Shown: in pieces, positions 62,728 to 64,000 of the stretch
How positions within the stretch are numbered: position 1 is the stretch's first letter
Layout of the letters: each line of letters starts with the position of its first letter
DNA from: Hyperoodon ampullatus
Taxonomy: Eukaryota > Chordata > Mammalia > Artiodactyla > Ziphiidae
Assembly (NCBI GenBank): GCA_949752795.1
Contig: CATKHW010000013.1
Span: forward strand, 124,001 to 188,000
DNA length: 64,000 bases
Reading direction: 5' to 3'
Notes under the pieces: generated by a model
The model's database searches: none
The model's input: only the letters and a program-made list of their open reading frames with translations
What the model was told of the DNA's origin: nothing
Program-made: the position numbers and the translations under genes

Positions 62728-64000
62728 TTGGGAAAACTGAAAATCAATAAGACAGAGCCACACCAAAATTTAGGGCTGCACTGCGTACAAGGACCTCAAC
62801 TTGGGTACACCTTAAATATCCCAGGAAATATAAAAATGGTTCAAAAAATTGTGGTACTTACGTACGATGGAATATCCCTCAGCCATGAAATCAATGTCAT
62901 AAGACCAGGAGCAGCAAACTGGGTGGATTCAGGTACGATGATTCTAAGTGAAATAAGTCACACAGAAAAAGAAACTTATCATAAGATATCACTTATGAAG
63001 ATCCTGTAAACATGGCTACACTTGAACTGAGTTAGGAAAGAGAAGAGTGTCTCACATTTAGAAAACACTCTTATGCCTGCTTAAGGGGGAAGGAGAGGTG
63101 GGGTGATGCATAAAAACAGAGTTTGATATAAGCACAGGAACCGTTCCAAAAACCAACTATGGAATAGACAAGACCTACACATTCCTCAGTGAAAGGGACT
63201 CAAAACCCCATATTTCCCGCAGAGGAATATATCTGACTAGTAAGAATCTTAAAACCTATGTATTGATATGTCTCCGTAAGGGAATCAAGTGTGTCTAGAC
63301 TGGCATAAACATGGCAGCGAGAATCAGCTCAAACCCACTATAAAAAGGAATTTCAAAAACAAACCAAAAAAACTGGGAAATTCTTTACAATTCCTTCAGG
63401 GTCTCTGATGAAACCTGGAATGACCCTATCTACAATGACAGCTGGATGTGGCATAAGGCTGGACACTTGGGACTGAGACGATTGGTGAGATTGGGTGAGC
63501 AAATGCAGACCCTTTAAAGGACAAATTCCTGACACCCCATCCATGGGTCCCAGCTCTCCAGGTTGAAGGGAATATTATTACAGCTATAACATGTACGGGA
63601 AACCTAGAGAACGGACACATTGTGAATACGAAAGGTTTCTAAAACTCAACGAATAGTCCCTCTCCTGGTGCTCTGGTTTGACTTTCATCTCCTTTACTAT
63701 CAACCTCCCAACTTGGAGAGACAGCCCCTTTAACCTCCTGGTTCGCACAGGTTGCCAATTTGGCAGAGGATGAAAGGGAAGAGGGAGAACCAATGAGAGA
63801 GTAGCTGTTAGGCGTTTGGATGGGCACATATCACTGTAATTTCCCAGCAGGAAGAAGAATTAACCAAAGTCTCAGCCCCCCACCGGGAACCAGTATAGGT
63901 CCTGAACCAAAATTTTGGACTTGCGGTCAGCTCAGCAAAAACGAGTTAAAAAATGGAGCTCAGGGGCACAGCAATTCACAAACTGGCCGAGTAATAAAGG
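62728..64000. repeat. Satellite unit 37 (truncated by window end)
   Basis: The first 1,273 bp of a unit; the window stops before its palindrome. It matches unit 32 (GACTTTCATCTCC near 63679, GACACCCCATCC). The 93-codon frame is open (62728-63009). Confidence 0.92.

Larger units (their letters stand above)
1..64000. repeat. Satellite DNA array, 1.74-kb unit, head to tail
   Basis: The motif TTGGGAAAACTG recurs at 133, 1871, 3611, 5351, 7088 and so on to 62728, always 1,737-1,740 bp apart, and all sequence between is alignable from unit to unit. There are 36 complete units and two partial ones, all in the same orientation, with no interruption by other DNA. Units differ by single-base substitutions and 1-3 bp indels; neighbours within higher-order blocks are almost identical. 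I see no internal subrepeat inside the unit other than the palindrome. Neither border of the array lies in the window. Family assignment is unknown to me. Confidence 0.97.

Noticed and set aside
1..64000. CRISPR array or bacterial tandem repeat
   Set aside because: The period is 1.74 kb with no short repeat/unique spacer pattern, no cas-like genes and no bacterial coding density.
1..64000. Ribosomal RNA, tRNA or histone gene cluster in tandem
   Set aside because: No stretch resembling conserved rRNA, tRNA or histone coding sequence was seen in the unit.
1..64000. Whole array as an assembly artefact
   Set aside because: Units carry distinct, heritable combinations of variants and several clean recombination joins, which a collapsed or looped assembly would not create. 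Only the perfect 3.7-kb duplication remains open to that doubt.

Overview
The whole 64-kb window is one head-to-tail satellite DNA array. A unit of about 1.74 kb (1,737-1,740 bp, mean about 1,739) is repeated 36 times in full, with a 132-bp tail of an earlier unit at the left edge and a 1,273-bp partial unit at the right edge. Unit starts are set here at the conserved TTGGGAAAACTG motif, an arbitrary phase. I find no gene, RNA gene, autonomous transposon, CRISPR array or unique flanking sequence; neither end of the array is reached. Every unit is in the same orientation.

The organism cannot be named from the sequence. A kilobase-scale satellite with higher-order structure indicates a eukaryote. 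CpG is scarce (about 30 per unit by hand count, roughly 0.4 of expectation) and many differences between units are CpG versus TpG/CpA, which suggests a CpG-methylated genome (vertebrate or plant). A degenerate CENP-B-box-like motif leans weakly to a mammal. From memory, the common cetacean satellite has a unit of similar size (about 1.75 kb), but I could not compare sequences.

Layout: units 1-3 (133-5350) are a mixed, somewhat diverged set. Units 4-9 (5351-15782) introduce an A-then-B unit order and include a hybrid unit (8). Units 10-14 (15783-24479) form an A-B dimer higher-order repeat with a perfect 3.7-kb duplication. Units 15-17 (24480-29697) are transitional. Units 18-23 (29698-40129) are two copies of an A-B-C trimer. 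Units 23-30 (38392-52297) are two copies of a C-C-V-VI tetramer, followed by chimeric unit 31. Units 32-37 (54036-64000) are more diverged, with private mutations, and may lie nearer an array edge.

The most striking element is a 74-bp palindrome (37-bp arms, no spacer) in all 36 complete units, about 1,417 bp into each unit. It is perfect in five units from different parts of the array and decayed in subfamily-specific ways elsewhere (types II-VI). About 40 bp upstream lies the CENP-B-box-like motif, and 15 bp downstream an ATGCAAAT octamer in many units. A 93-codon frame (TTG start) is open in most units, but it is broken by stop codons in seven and changes amino acids freely between subfamilies, so I do not call it a gene.
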